Part shown: positions 49,449 through 61,552 of the stretch, piece after piece
Position numbering within the stretch: position 1 is the first letter of the stretch
Layout: each line of letters begins with the position of its first letter
NCBI RefSeq assembly: GCF_003073045.1
Contig: NC_037598.1
Location: forward strand, 13,368,486 to 13,432,485
DNA: 64,000 nucleotides
DNA from: Pomacea canaliculata
Taxonomy: Eukaryota > Mollusca > Gastropoda > Architaenioglossa > Ampullariidae
Reading direction: 5' to 3'
Notes under the pieces: generated by a model
What the model was told of the DNA's origin: nothing
Seen by the model: the letters and a program-made list of their open reading frames with translations, nothing else
Database searches by the model: none
Position numbers and translations under genes: made by a program

Positions 49449-51842
49449 GTGTTTGACCTTTTACTTAGTGTACTAAAGTGGACAATTGATATATTTATTG
49501 ATAGCATAGAGGTATTTAAGGGATGATACCATGTTTATTTTGTTTCAAAGCATTGCTACAACCAACCTCCATGATGTCTTTATGAATTCATTGCTACATT
49601 TTTGAACCAATAATGGTGTAATGTAATTCTTTTTTTAGCAATGTACTCTTTTTTTTTGTAGCATACATACAAGCCACATTCACACCTTGCATCCAGTTAC
49701 TTTAACCCACAGAAGCAAGCCAGTTAATATATTTTAATTACTTGGCAGTTAGCATGTCCCTTTTCATCTCACCTGTGCTTAAACTTTTTTGCCTGCATGA
49801 TTTGAGCTGTGATCATCACTCATTATGTTGATGCTTGTTTTACTGGTAACATGTGCCTTTCTTTTTTATGATGAATTTACTGAAATAGTGTTTGGTTCAC
49901 TTTTTGAATTTTAAGCTATTCAGTGAGCCACTCACTGCAGTGATGACAAGTGAGTGTTTTAACCACCACACTACCGGGTAGTCGAGTGGTCATCTTAATA
50001 TTGTCTACATTCTTATTATTAAGTGTTCCAAAAGTTCATTGGCCAGCCTGCTCTACAGATCTGAATCCCATTGAGCAAATTGAGTATCTATTGTTGAAAT
50101 GAATATTTTCTCCATTGGATTTGGTTTTGTTTGGATAAATCAGGGTGTTGAAAATGTAAATATTTTTATTACATTTGACAGAAAGATTAATTGTGTGTAG
50201 GTGGCAGGCTTGAAATAGCCATATTAACAGTGGTGATTCTCCTTTTACCATGCATACGACATGTTGAAATGTGTTACAACTTATCAACGAATTTAGCAGT
50301 CATTTTCAGAGTATTATGGCAAAAGTGAGAATGGCGTTTCAAGCATTAATTTTTTTTTTTTTTACATAAACAAAATGAAATTTTACACTCTGTCAAATTT
50401 ATAAAAATTTAGTATATTGATTGCTTCAGCAGACAAAAGTACCATAATGATTTGTCATTATGTATCTTTCTGCATCTAAATTTAGAAAGTCTTGCTATAG
50501 AATGATTTCAAGATTGGATAATTATGCATGGTCAATGCATAATTACTTTTCCTTGTCAGCTAGTTTAAAATGTTATTTACTGTGTGTAATATTAATTATT
50601 TTATCATGGTTTGTTCTCTCCTCATCAATCAGAGAATGGCCCTGAAATAAATCGTTCATACTTTCTTTTCCTCCGATATCACGTTTTTGATTTTTGAAAA
50701 TGTGGGTTATATCTGCCTAAGCAAAAATTCTTTTTAAAATGATTTGTTTCTAATAAATTGGACAATTAAATATTTCATTCAATGAATAAGGAATTGACTT
50801 GATTAAATGTTATTGTCTCTGTGCTTATTGGCATGAAATAGTGGTTGACTATACTAAACCATAGAAGAATCAGAGAAATTATACTTCTTGCAACAGTGCA
50901 GTCCACCATCAGTTGGTGCAACTTACCTTCTAGTGTTGTGGTGGCTTGCGCATCTTGTCGATCAACAGAGCGATGCCGGCAGGAGCCTTGTACTCCTGGC
51001 AGGTCTAACCAAGCCAAACAGGTCTGTCAGGGAAGAGGCCAGACTAAAATGTTGCACCCTGGCCCTCCAGGTTGAGGGGTTTGATTTTGGCTAATAACCT
51101 ACTCATGTAAAAAAAAAAAATAAATAAATAAAAAAAGCAGAGGAAGCAAAGAAGATTGGTTCAAAAGTCAACAGAAAAGGAAGGAGGGGGTAAGAAAAAT
51201 TGAAAGGTAGTGGGAATTAGAGAAGTAAAAAGTTATGTGAGCACACACACACTGTTTAGTAAAGACAGAGAATACACAAAAGTTATCACAATCAAGATAT
51301 TTACTTCCATTGATGAATCAGGACAGTGAATGGCATCTATGCATTGCAATTTTATTTATCCACAAGGGCAATAGCTGTCCTACAGTTATTGACTATACAC
51401 TAGGCCTAGGGGGTTAAGTGGTTTGTTCCTTGTTACTCCTCGAGGAGCATAGGGCAGCAAAACGAACGGGGTAGAAGGGGAAGGGAGAATGTTTTAAGCT
51501 GAATGTATCCCTGATTAGTTAGCGACAGTGACTTTCAATTCTGCGCCCTCTGTACCAAAAGTACAATCCACCGGGCCTTCTGCCTGCACGACAGGGTGCC
51601 TTGACAAGTATTCCATCATCGGTCTCAAGGTGATCTCTATGTCTGTCTGGGTCCCAACCCTGTGCCGCCCCTTTGGGTTCCAGCCCAGAGCTTGTCTTGT
51701 TAAATTGTCGGCCGGCTTTTACAAATAGTTAGGATGTAAAGACTCGTCTAGGGGAGTCCCAATGCTATCGTACTTCCACTATTCCAGTGCTGTTACCTCT
51801 ATCTCTGTCATTCGCGCTCACATGCACATCAACTAAGCTCTG
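49449..51842. other. 3' flank of the transposase gene inside the element
   Basis: AT-rich sequence with no exon. Candidate poly(A) signals AATAAA occur near 50648 and later. From about 51350 the composition becomes GC-richer, marking the start of nested inserted sequence that continues to about 53.4 kb. Confidence 0.45.
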
Positions 51843-52262
51843 ATGTTAAAGCTGTTCTTGCTATTGTGGGTTCACAAGGATGGTTGGATGGAGACCAATG
51901 CTTCAGCCGACAGTCATGGCACTCTTATGACTTTCCCTCGAAGTGTTGCTTCCGCCTGTCCGTCGTCCTTTCTGTCCGATCTGCCAACCTCGTCAGAGAG
52001 CGACGAAAGCTCTCCCGGTGACACAGAGTCGAGCCTGTCCCTGTCCAGGGAGATACACGTGGTGTCTTCGACAACTGCAATGCGACTTACAGTCGCTGAA
52101 CAAACACCATCTCCAAAGTCGCCAAAGTCCAAGTTTTCCGACTCCATAGAGTGTGGCGAACCCAGCAGACGTTCTCCTCCCTTGAGAACGACGTTTTCTG
52201 GCCTTGGCCTCGAACGTCTACCTCTCACAGGTAGTGCAAGCCCTGGTCACGTAGCCTTTTGA
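51843..52262 (+). CDS. Ser/Pro-rich open exon of unknown origin
   Basis: A 139-codon open frame on the plus strand whose composition looks like a disordered phosphoprotein: SSFLSDLPTSSESDESSPGD, then TPSPKSPKSKFSDS, then TFSGLGLERLPLTG. The last is followed by a GT donor context (CTCACAG|GTAGTG, at 52230). Upstream, GGTTCACAAG|GATGG could be an acceptor near 51880. I do not recognise the family. The reverse strand is also open over 51914-52228, so a coincidental frame cannot be excluded. It abuts a minus-strand LINE fragment, which may have carried it in. Confidence 0.35.
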   Translation: MLKLFLLLWVHKDGWMETNASADSHGTLMTFPRSVASACPSSFLSDLPTSSESDESSPGDTESSLSLSREIHVVSSTTAMRLTVAEQTPSPKSPKSKFSDSIECGEPSRRSPPLRTTFSGLGLERLPLTGSASPGHVAF

Positions 52263-53350
52263 TTTCCACGGCGACAGCAGGCAGTCCTGACAGTTCTTCG
52301 TCACTAAATTCGCCCCGTTGCTCAAGGTTCTCTAACTCAAGCGTCCTTCCTCCCGAGTCTTGCCCTCTTGACATGACCCGGTCTCGTGATACAAGTGAAG
52401 TCGGCCTTAGATATGCTGAAGTCGCTTCGATCGCAGCTTCTTCTGAGATCCGAGTGAGCTTTGTCTGTGCGTGTTGTTGCTTGTGGGACAACACGCTCAT
52501 ATCATCCGCAAAGTCTAGATCCTCAAAATGCCTGGCGAAGGTCCTCTGAACGCCCGTGTTGCTGTTAGAGGTTCTTCTCATGACCCTGTCTATGACGATC
52601 AGACAGATTGTCGGCGAGAACGTACAACCTTGCCTCACCAGTCCTCACTTCGAAGGGGTTGTCAGCTGTCCGTTGTGGATCACCTGGCATGTCGAGTTAT
52701 CATACAACTGCTGAATGACGGCAATGAACTTTGGAGGAAATCCGTAGTGCTGCGTCAACTTCCAGATTGTTTCCCTGTCTAAAGCGTTCTCAAAATCCAC
52801 AAATGTCATGCATAGTGGCGACTGCCATTCAATAATAAGTCGCAGCCTGTGCATGATTTACCATGGCGAAAACCTGCCCGTCCTTGCCCAATCTCTTGTC
52901 TAGGGCATTCTCCAGTCTCTCCAGGATGATTCTGGTTAGCACCTTAGTAGGAATGGACAATAGCGTGATCCTAGGTCAAATGGTGCACTGGGTCAGGTCG
53001 ACTATTTTTGGGTAGCTTTACTAGGTTGCCAAGCTTCCAGCCTGCTGGAACTTGCTCCTGTTCCACATTTTCTGCAGCAGAGTGTGTAGCATCTCCGCTG
53101 CGGCTGTTGGGTCTGCCTTGGGTGCTTCTGCAGGAATGCCATCTGGGCCTGCCACCTAGCCGGAATTAAAAGACATGATGGCTTTAATGATTTCTGCCTT
53201 GTTTGGTGGGTTGGTGTTTATTTGGAGCTGTTTGGCCGCTGGGGCAATGTCCAAAGTGGTTGTTGGTGGGGGTTGGTTAGGTATTTCATCAAAATGTTCC
53301 ACCCAGCGAAATCTTTGTTCTGCATTCGTGGTGATGACGCTGCCATTCTT
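52263..53350 (-). pseudogene. Nested RTE-like LINE reverse-transcriptase fragment
   Basis: Minus-strand blocks in order of translation: GPDGIPAEAPKADP near 53150-53090; LIIEWQSPLCMTFVDFENAL and FIAVIQQLYDNSTCQVIHNG at 52854-52645; then MRQGCTFSPTICLIVIDRVM and LDFADDMSVLSHKQQH at 52638-52450. These are the GPDG, FVDFE.AFD, QLYD, RQGC..SP and FADD blocks of RT. The FADD active site survives, but several frame changes break the gene. It lies wholly inside the KDZ element and is thus a nested insertion. Confidence 0.8.
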
Positions 53351-55513
53351 ATTCGTTATTGGTATTTTCCTTCCTTACAGAATTCTTGTAAATTCGTATA
53401 GTCTATTTGTGTTATTTCGCCCAGCTGCTTGTCATCCCCTTCTGCCATTCTGTATGCGAAATGTTCTTGTCACCTCTTGCACTCTTCTTCACTTCTTGGT
53501 TTATCTCCCAGTTCTTCTCTCTGAGCTCCCTTTTTCCTACTGGCCTGTCACAGACCAGTCCGTGCCTCCAGTGTTTTTCAGACTATTTAACCCTATTGCG
53601 ACTCAAGGACTAAAAATGTATTTTGAATGTATGGCTGAGTGAATGAAAACATTAGATAGGAAAGGGTTAACTTTGACAATAAGTGTTTCGTGAACACAGC
53701 TCACCAGTAGATTTTGCCGGGAACGAGTTGTGAAAAATTACTCAGGCCTGGGATACCGGAAGAAGAAGATGTGCCCGAGTCACGAGTTGTAAATCTCCCG
53801 CGTTGAGATTTGTGTACAGTAGACTAGGGTACAGTGTCGATCCACGCAAGATGCGGCGCGGCACTGGCCCGTTTTTGGATTAACCTCGCCTAGACGAGGT
53901 ATGACATCTTTTTTCTGTTATTGCTTATGACATTGTATTGCTGTTTCAAAGTTGTAAAGAAGAACACGAGAGAAAGATGTGTGATTTGGAGAATTGGGGA
54001 GCCTCCGGCAATCGTTTTGTTGTGTTTTGAAAGAACGCGCATTTGTCTGGCGTGAGTTAAGCCACCCGAGCCGTGACATGGTCTTGACATTGTTTGATCT
54101 TTTGCTAAGCTGTTTCCTTTACTCTATCTTTTGTCAGCTCCATTAAGTCAGCCATTGCTTAATTTTGCCGTTTCTCTTTCTTTCGCACAAACCCATTAGT
54201 TAATCATGTCTTGTCACCTTAATATCATTTGAATGGGAAAAGAGATGAGGGTCTAGCTTTGTAAATGGTTGTGCTGTTCTCTAGTGTTCAGTGTTATGGT
54301 ACATATGCTGTCCCATGTTGAATGTGCGTAGTATCTTAACTACTCTGCTATTATTTTACCAATCAACGTCAGAACAGGACTATTGCAAAACTTTGTGAAA
54401 ATAGTCACAATTCATTCCACAACAAATATCTACTCATTGCAAAAATGGTCCACTTTGAAGGCGTCTTTATCCAGATATGTTATTTTAGCTCTTCTGCAGC
54501 CTTTCCACACAAAAAATTTCCTTGTGAAAATGTTTACTTATTATTACATGACTCCACTGTCACTTGCTCATGGATCTGCATATATAAAGACCACAGGTCA
54601 ATTATAATCAAAGAAATGAGCAGTTTGTGAACTGATTTTATTTTAAAAAGACAGCAAAAAAAAAAAAAAAAAAAATTCAAAATTAAAACACTCCTCTGTG
54701 TCGATTCTGAATCCTGAAAGAGAGAAAAAAGACACACCATGATTTGCCAGCATCAAGGAGCAGCTAGGGATGTCGGTATGTGTAATGATTTCATGACATT
54801 TTTGCTTGCATTTTTGCATTGTTTACAAGGTAATGTACAGGCGACTGAAGGAGAGAGGATGTTTCCTTCCATATGTTATGTGTCTATACATAAATGCCTT
54901 TGAGACCAGCAAAAAGGGTGTTACTGTTATAATCAACTAAACTGTACAAATAATGTGCAAGTCAGACCCAAACTTAACATGTTTTATGATGTTCTCATTG
55001 AGCAGGGAAAATTGAGATATCCAATGTCAGATTTAAATTATTTGACATTTTCAGATTCACTATCCTAATCAATTCTGCTTTCAAACTCCAGTAGCTGGTT
55101 AAGCAGTTTACACACATTTTTATCACATATGTGATAGTAACAACTGATAAACTAATAGAATGTATGTCCACAATATGATTATTAAATAAAACTGAATAAA
55201 AAGTGAAATCTCTAACATTTCACTTCTTAATGACATAACAATTCTTCTTTTTCTTGTTCCTATTTGCCCATGGATGTTTTACCTTAATTGACTTTGGATG
55301 TGTTCTCTTTTCTGAAATAAGAAGCAAATAAAAAGCAAGAATTAATATTACCAAATGCATTTCAAAAATATGAAGCCGAAAAATTAAGACACTAGGAAAA
55401 TATGTCCTTCACTTTCAGAACAGAAATTTGCCAGCTAATCTTCTTTGGTTCTGATTACACATGGAAGCATGCAAGTAAAAGAAAAAAGTGTATTTTCTAA
55501 ATCTGTGTAGCAC
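53351..55513. other. Gene-free stretch between nested LINE and passenger gene
   Basis: No exon is recognised. An A-run lies at 54656-54675. The sequence from 53400 to 53640 is open in two frames but has no family signal. The 3' UTR of the convergent minus-strand gene probably lies at about 55.0-55.5 kb. Confidence 0.4.
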
Positions 55514-58500
55514 CTATAACAGGTGAGATTGTTCTGGTTCTATAATGTCTTGCACTTGCCTTCTTCTTATCAAGTAATTCTGGACAGCAGCCGGAGTCCT
55601 TTGGAAATTTGAATTCCTTAGAAAGCTCTTTATGTCCTGCATTCGGACCGCCCTCCTTCCATTCAGTTCATCTGCAAACTGCTTCTGAATGGTTTCTACT
55701 TCTGCAGACGACCAGCAGCTTTTCTCTGTTCCTGCACAAGAAATCAACTAGCATCATATTCTATAGCCAACCAAGTCAAAATGTCTCAATCTACTAAGGA
55801 CACACAGATCGTTACCTAGTACGTAACTGAATACGTCAAAGCATTTTCACTAAACCTATGTGTGATTAAAGATCCTAACTAAAAGATAACCAATTAGCAT
55901 AAGATCAGACCAAGCAAATCGTTTCTTAAAATGTCCATTACCCTTCCGAGCTTTTTTTAAGACAGGTGCTTCAGAAGTCCATCCAGTGGTGGTCTTTCCT
56001 CTGACTCTTGGATGACTTTAAAGAAACAGAGAAAACCAAACTAAGAAATCCATTAAATAATTTAAATAATATATCCCTTGCAAATCTGCAGAAGGATTTT
56101 ATGCTCCATGAAGGATCACAATTAGTGAAATTATGAGATCTTATTCTAATGCATTCTTGCACAGAATGTCAAATGCACAATTCTTTTCAAATATTTACTT
56201 GCATACAAGAGAAATCTCTGTATATTGACCAGGGTTATCAGCACACCAGATGCCTCTTCATTTAGCTGATTGATATATAACATTACTCCATCATCACTCA
56301 GACTAAAGGCGCTTTCTATAAAGGCATGCAAGCCAATGGATTTGGGACAGGTATCACTTTTCATTTATTGGCTGTAAGCCTAGGGGAATTTTTGCCCATA
56401 ACATCATATCAAAACAATCACCCAATAACAAACTAACATGTGCAACAGATGGTGACAGTATGGCAAAATATATATGAGTACATAAGACAAAACAATATAT
56501 CTATATAATTTACTTCAACTGTGGTAATGCAATTTGAATCAATTTGCATAAATTTATATGTATTTGGTTTGATGTAATATTCATCACCCGATTACATTTT
56601 AATTCATTTGGATGATGCACAAAATCAACATGAACCAGCACTGTCTGTGACAAAGTTAACAATGGGTGAGCATAATAATAAGCATAAGTTAACACAACAA
56701 GAGCACATTAAGAAAATGCCAAAAGCCTGTTCACAAGAAATGACACAGGAAATACTAATCTTACTTTGGGCATTTATGAATTCTGTTAATGGGAATTCCA
56801 CAGGAGTAGTATTAGTCCCATCTGTAACAGATTAAAACACTGCTTTTATAAGAACAGCCAAGGCAACAAACTGATGAATTTAGTATTGTAAAGTCTGAAA
56901 CCTAGTGAAATATACTCTCAATTATTATACCCAAGTTCACAATAATTTTACACTAACTCTTACACATTGATTGTATGACACAGAAAGAAGAGGATGAGTG
57001 GATGTAAATAAAAAAAAATCATGCCATGATCAGCGAGTTTAAAGGTATGAAAAACAGCAAACATCTCGATATTGTATGGCAGGGTTACAGCTAGTAATCT
57101 ATTATGTGAATGTTATGCATTTCATGTTTTCATCAGTTTTGGCTGTGATTTGGAATCAGCATAGTAGTGGTACAGGGAAAACAACAATCTCAAGCTTTTG
57201 TAAAATATAATAAGGTACTTCCATTATTGATTTATATAACTAATCAATGGCACTGACTCGGGCCTACACATTACAATGAGCATGTATTTTATTATCCAGC
57301 AGCGCCTTTATAGGAAAAGGTCGTTAGCTCTGCCCTAAGGACCACAGTTCTTGCTTTAACCCTTTGAGGTACCCAGCATTGGTAGCCCTCACCAGCACAA
57401 TTCCATAACACAGGTAAGCTACATAAAATGGTGTCAACCATAGGGGTAGAATAAACATATGAACTACTGGCCACTGCTCTTATACTATACTTGCATACTG
57501 TAATACTTCATGCATTTGGTTCAACATTTTGGTCAATTGACACCAACAATAACTGTTAAACATACCATCTGGCTGATGTTCTATGTTTGTGATAAGCTGG
57601 CTGTCTGAGATAAGCTGGCTGTAAAAAAAACAAAACCCAACACATTAACATTTTTACAATCAGCAAAAATGGAAAATGACTCACAAAGAGCACATGACAC
57701 ATCCACAAATACATTCACTTTGATGTATTTGGCATACACCAGCCCCCACTTGCACCCAATCAATTTTCACATGCAGTCATACGGTACGATGCAAAACTTT
57801 GATTAAAGAAAATATCTTTCATAAGGAATCAGTCAAATGGTGAGACATTTGTAACAAGAGAAATTGTTCATGTAACCAGAAAAATCCCAAATAGGTTTTA
57901 ATGATTACCTCTGGAACTGCCCCTCTGTGGCATGACCTGGGGTTCTCCCATCACACATTTCTGGAGTGTTGATGAGATGTGACATTTGGTTTATGTCTAA
58001 TGTGATGTTTGTATGTGTTGATGTGTTATTTAGAGGTTGTGTTTGTATTTCATGTAATATGCTTCCTGTTGCTTCATTATTTTGCATATGTTGATGATTC
58101 ATGTATAAGTTGTGTTTGTTGTAATGTGTTCTCTGGTGCTTCATTTTCTGCATTTGCTATTCGAGTTCCATGTGAATGTACTGGTGCTGGTAATGATGGT
58201 GCTCTGCAAGAAAAAACAAAAATTGTAGTACAGCCAGTTATAATGGGTTTTATGTCCACAAAGGGCAACATGGCTATTCTCAAAACAAATAAAAATGTAA
58301 TTAACTGTAGAAAGAACCAGATGAGCAGAAAAATGCTTCACTATTCTAAGTAGGTTGTCTTTTATATTACATGTATCCTTTATTTATCATTCAATATATT
58401 TCTTGCAAATTTATGGCACATGCACACTATATATGTACATAGAGTGAACAGAAATTTCTAACCCAGACACAAAGGTTACTGATAAAGGAAAAGTTAACGG

Positions 58501-60756
58501 ATAATACAATACCCATTAAAGCTATCATTTCATAATAATAACATATCATTACAATCAAGCAAGCAGTACGCCTCCACAAAGTTTAAAGCGCATGTAGAAC
58601 AGATTCAATTCAACAAAGCATTGTCAGCAGAACTTCATTAATTAGAAGAAAATATGTACAGTGAGGTACAGATGAGTTCTTGAATCTAGTTTAACCCGTA
58701 GACCATGCCCAAGTTGTTGAGTACCTGGTGACAGTGACTTCACAGTCAAGGATTTTTTGAAGCTCCTTTGTGGCCAGCTTTCCAGGTGGCTGCAAGGGCA
58801 TTAAGGAAGGGGAATTCCATGGATGATGATTTCCCCTTTCTGGCCCTTTCATAAGGGAATAGGCTCAGACCAAGTTGTGCTTCTGTTAATATAAAATCCT
58901 TGTCAATATAGTCATACAATATTTCGATTACCTGTAAAATCACAATATCTGGCTAAAAAAACCCAACACAAAACGAATATGTTACAGCTACTGAGATAGA
59001 ATCATAGATAGCTTGTGATAATAAACATTACCTAGATCCAATTACTTTACTGTTTGTATTAGCTTTCCACCATTACATAATGTGCAAAACTTATACTAAG
59101 TTTGTGATTGTTTTCAGCATTCAAAGAGGTCAAATATGTACTAGAAACCACAGCTCATGCTGTTCTTCAAACAAGATATTTCACATACTTGCAATTTTGG
59201 ACATTTTAGCCATTACTTTTTCTCTCAAATCCTGGATGCTTCCCCGCTTCACTGCAAGACAAGTATGTTGTAAAAGCTCTAAACACAGCAATCACATGAC
59301 GACTAGTACTTCAACGCACACATTTTTGTTCAACACCTTAAAAGATCTGACACTTAAAATAAAGAGACAATATCAGTACTCTCATATTTAGTAAGCAAAG
59401 CATGAAACTCAGCCTTGCTGCATTAATGTCCTTTTTAAGGATTTTGATTATGCAACATTCTTTAAAAAAAAGCAAAACAAGAAAAAAACAAAACAAGTGT
59501 AAGTTTCAACATTTGACATTACACAGATCTTTTATGTAAAATGCAAAACAGTAATGGGAGAACATGTAAGATGATGTTTGACAAGTACCAAGTCCCAGAT
59601 TTTCCATATTTGAATATGCCGTAATGAGGTTGCATATTTGTGGGGTCTGGCTGAGACCCTTCATATTTCCAAATTCAGTAAAATGAATATTACAGTTCTT
59701 TGACGTTATAAGGCAGAGGCCCTCTACTCCACTTTTTTTTACTTCTTCTTCATTTTCCTTCAACAGTAAAAACTGTAAAACGAAATGTTACTATAATATT
59801 CACCACAACCAATATAATCACTAATATTTCTCATACATGGTTAATGGGGCACTGTACAAATGAGATAGTCAGCATTAAATTTTAGTTTTCATAGCAAAAG
59901 AGTTTTTTTCTCAAATAAGCTATACTCAAACAAAATATCTTCCACAGGATAAGCAGTGGTTAAATAATCCCAGTTAGGATAGTTATCAGCTTTAGTAGAC
60001 TATTTCCAAATGAATAACATATTTAAATTGAATAATCCAAATAAAATGTAATAAAGTTTGCAAGAAAATAAAATGCATCTAAATTTTTATTTTTCCATTG
60101 TCATATAAAAAACAACTAATATTCTATGTAGACTTAAGCAAAATACAGCACACAAGTGTAATAATATTGATTACTTACCATGGAATGGATGTTTTTGATG
60201 ATTGCTTTTATATCAATCTTTTTATTCCTTGCAGCCAGCGCTTTACCTGCATACTCGTTTTTTGGAGGCATCTGTAAGTTGCCTCCACTGATTGCCCCAT
60301 TCAACAGCTTGAAAGCCCCCTTGTGGGTTGGCTGGGAACACCAAAAACACATACACACTCTACTGTAAGGACATTGTCAAACAGACGATATGCACTCAAA
60401 TACAGTTCTGAAATTAAACAGTGTTACATAGAATGTCGGCTGCCAGAACAAATGGATTCATAATTAGTTAAATACTGCTTAAGTCAAGCAGACCAAAAGT
60501 ATAGAAAAATATTCAACCAGGAATGTGCACTGAGACCTTAGTAGAATTTATACATTTACGAAATTTTGTCTAGCAAATTAAAAGCCTTCATTATCATGCA
60601 ATACACCCAGGCATCACCTGACTCGGGAATAATTTGAGATTATTGTATCAATCCCCAAAGCTTCTCATAACACTTAACTAACATCTTTCTAATTCTTTCA
60701 TGCCTACTTTCGCAGCTTGTACTTCTATTTCTTCAATCGATGATAATGCATTCTTT
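55514..60756 (-). CDS. Passenger gene with C-terminal SANT/Myb-like domain (multi-exon, model incomplete)
   Basis: Candidate minus-strand exons: 60756-60708, 60331-60179, 59772-59589, 59251-59189, 58952-58725, 58203-57909, 57618-57566, 56356-56199, 56015-55942 and 55731-55514 (stop TAG). Phases agree for exons 1-4, 5-6, 6-7 (after a one-base shift) and 9-10. The last exon, KSCWSSAEVETIQKQF...IKSFL...RTPAAVQNYLIRRR, has the W..EV..I...F......RT...VQ.Y layout of SANT/Myb-like DNA-binding tails of transposon-associated proteins. Exon 2 (GAFKLLNGAISGGNLQMPPK, then NKKIDIKAIIKNI) looks like a compact helical domain I cannot name. The middle is Ser/Thr/Gln-rich. Problems: the exon 4-5 phase clashes, exon 5 seems to change frame near 58810, and exon 6 needs a one-base shift near 58090. 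It may be a decayed gene, contain sequencing errors, or have missing exons. Confidence 0.55.
57240..57545. other. Unassigned insert-like segment in the passenger gene
   Basis: A GC-richer stretch between passenger exons 7 and 8, open on the minus strand at 57474-57292 but with no family signal or splice context. It may be a small inserted repeat. Confidence 0.3.
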
Positions 60757-61552
60757 CTATAAACAATATATATATATAGATATTAATATATAATTATGTC
60801 ATTAATACACTAAAAACATTTGAGACTATGATGTATGATAAGTAAAATAGAACAGTGCTTCAATGCATGCAATTATTGTAGTATAATAGCTGCTGAGCAT
60901 ACTTGAGATAAAATAAACCTACCCTTCAGCTTTTCACTGCAGAACACATTGAAAGACGTAGTTCTTCTGACAACTGGTTCCATTGTCTACACAAAAAAGC
61001 AATATTTGTCTGAAATTTATAGCTCTGTATATCTCAATGTTACAAGGTATAGTTGTTTTTGTTTTATTGCAATGTATTGTAGCATGACCTCCACATTCAT
61101 TACAGTTATAATGTATAGCACTCTTTATAAGTGCAAGCTATCAACAAGGTTTCAACTGTTCCACAGTTAACAATAAATCACAGATTTTGGTTTTGTGTTT
61201 GGACTGGGGATGTGGCTATCAACTTTCTATGTCTATTCAGTTTTCTTTAATTCAATATACTACATATATAAGCACTTCTTTGCTAAAAAAAAAACAAAAC
61301 AAAACTAAAATCAAAAACAAACAAACAAACAAATAAACCATTTCAGTATACATGGTAATTTCAGCAGAAGAATCCTTTCGATAAAGGCCACATGAATGGC
61401 TTTTTTATAGTACAGTATTTTACTGGTATTCTTTTAGTAACCAGAACTGCGATCGCATTTAATCCTCTTAAATAAGAAAAATAGGTCGGGAGACCGAGCG
61501 GAGTACATGTATATAATTACTTTGAAGCCTATAAGCCGTGACCTAAATTTAA

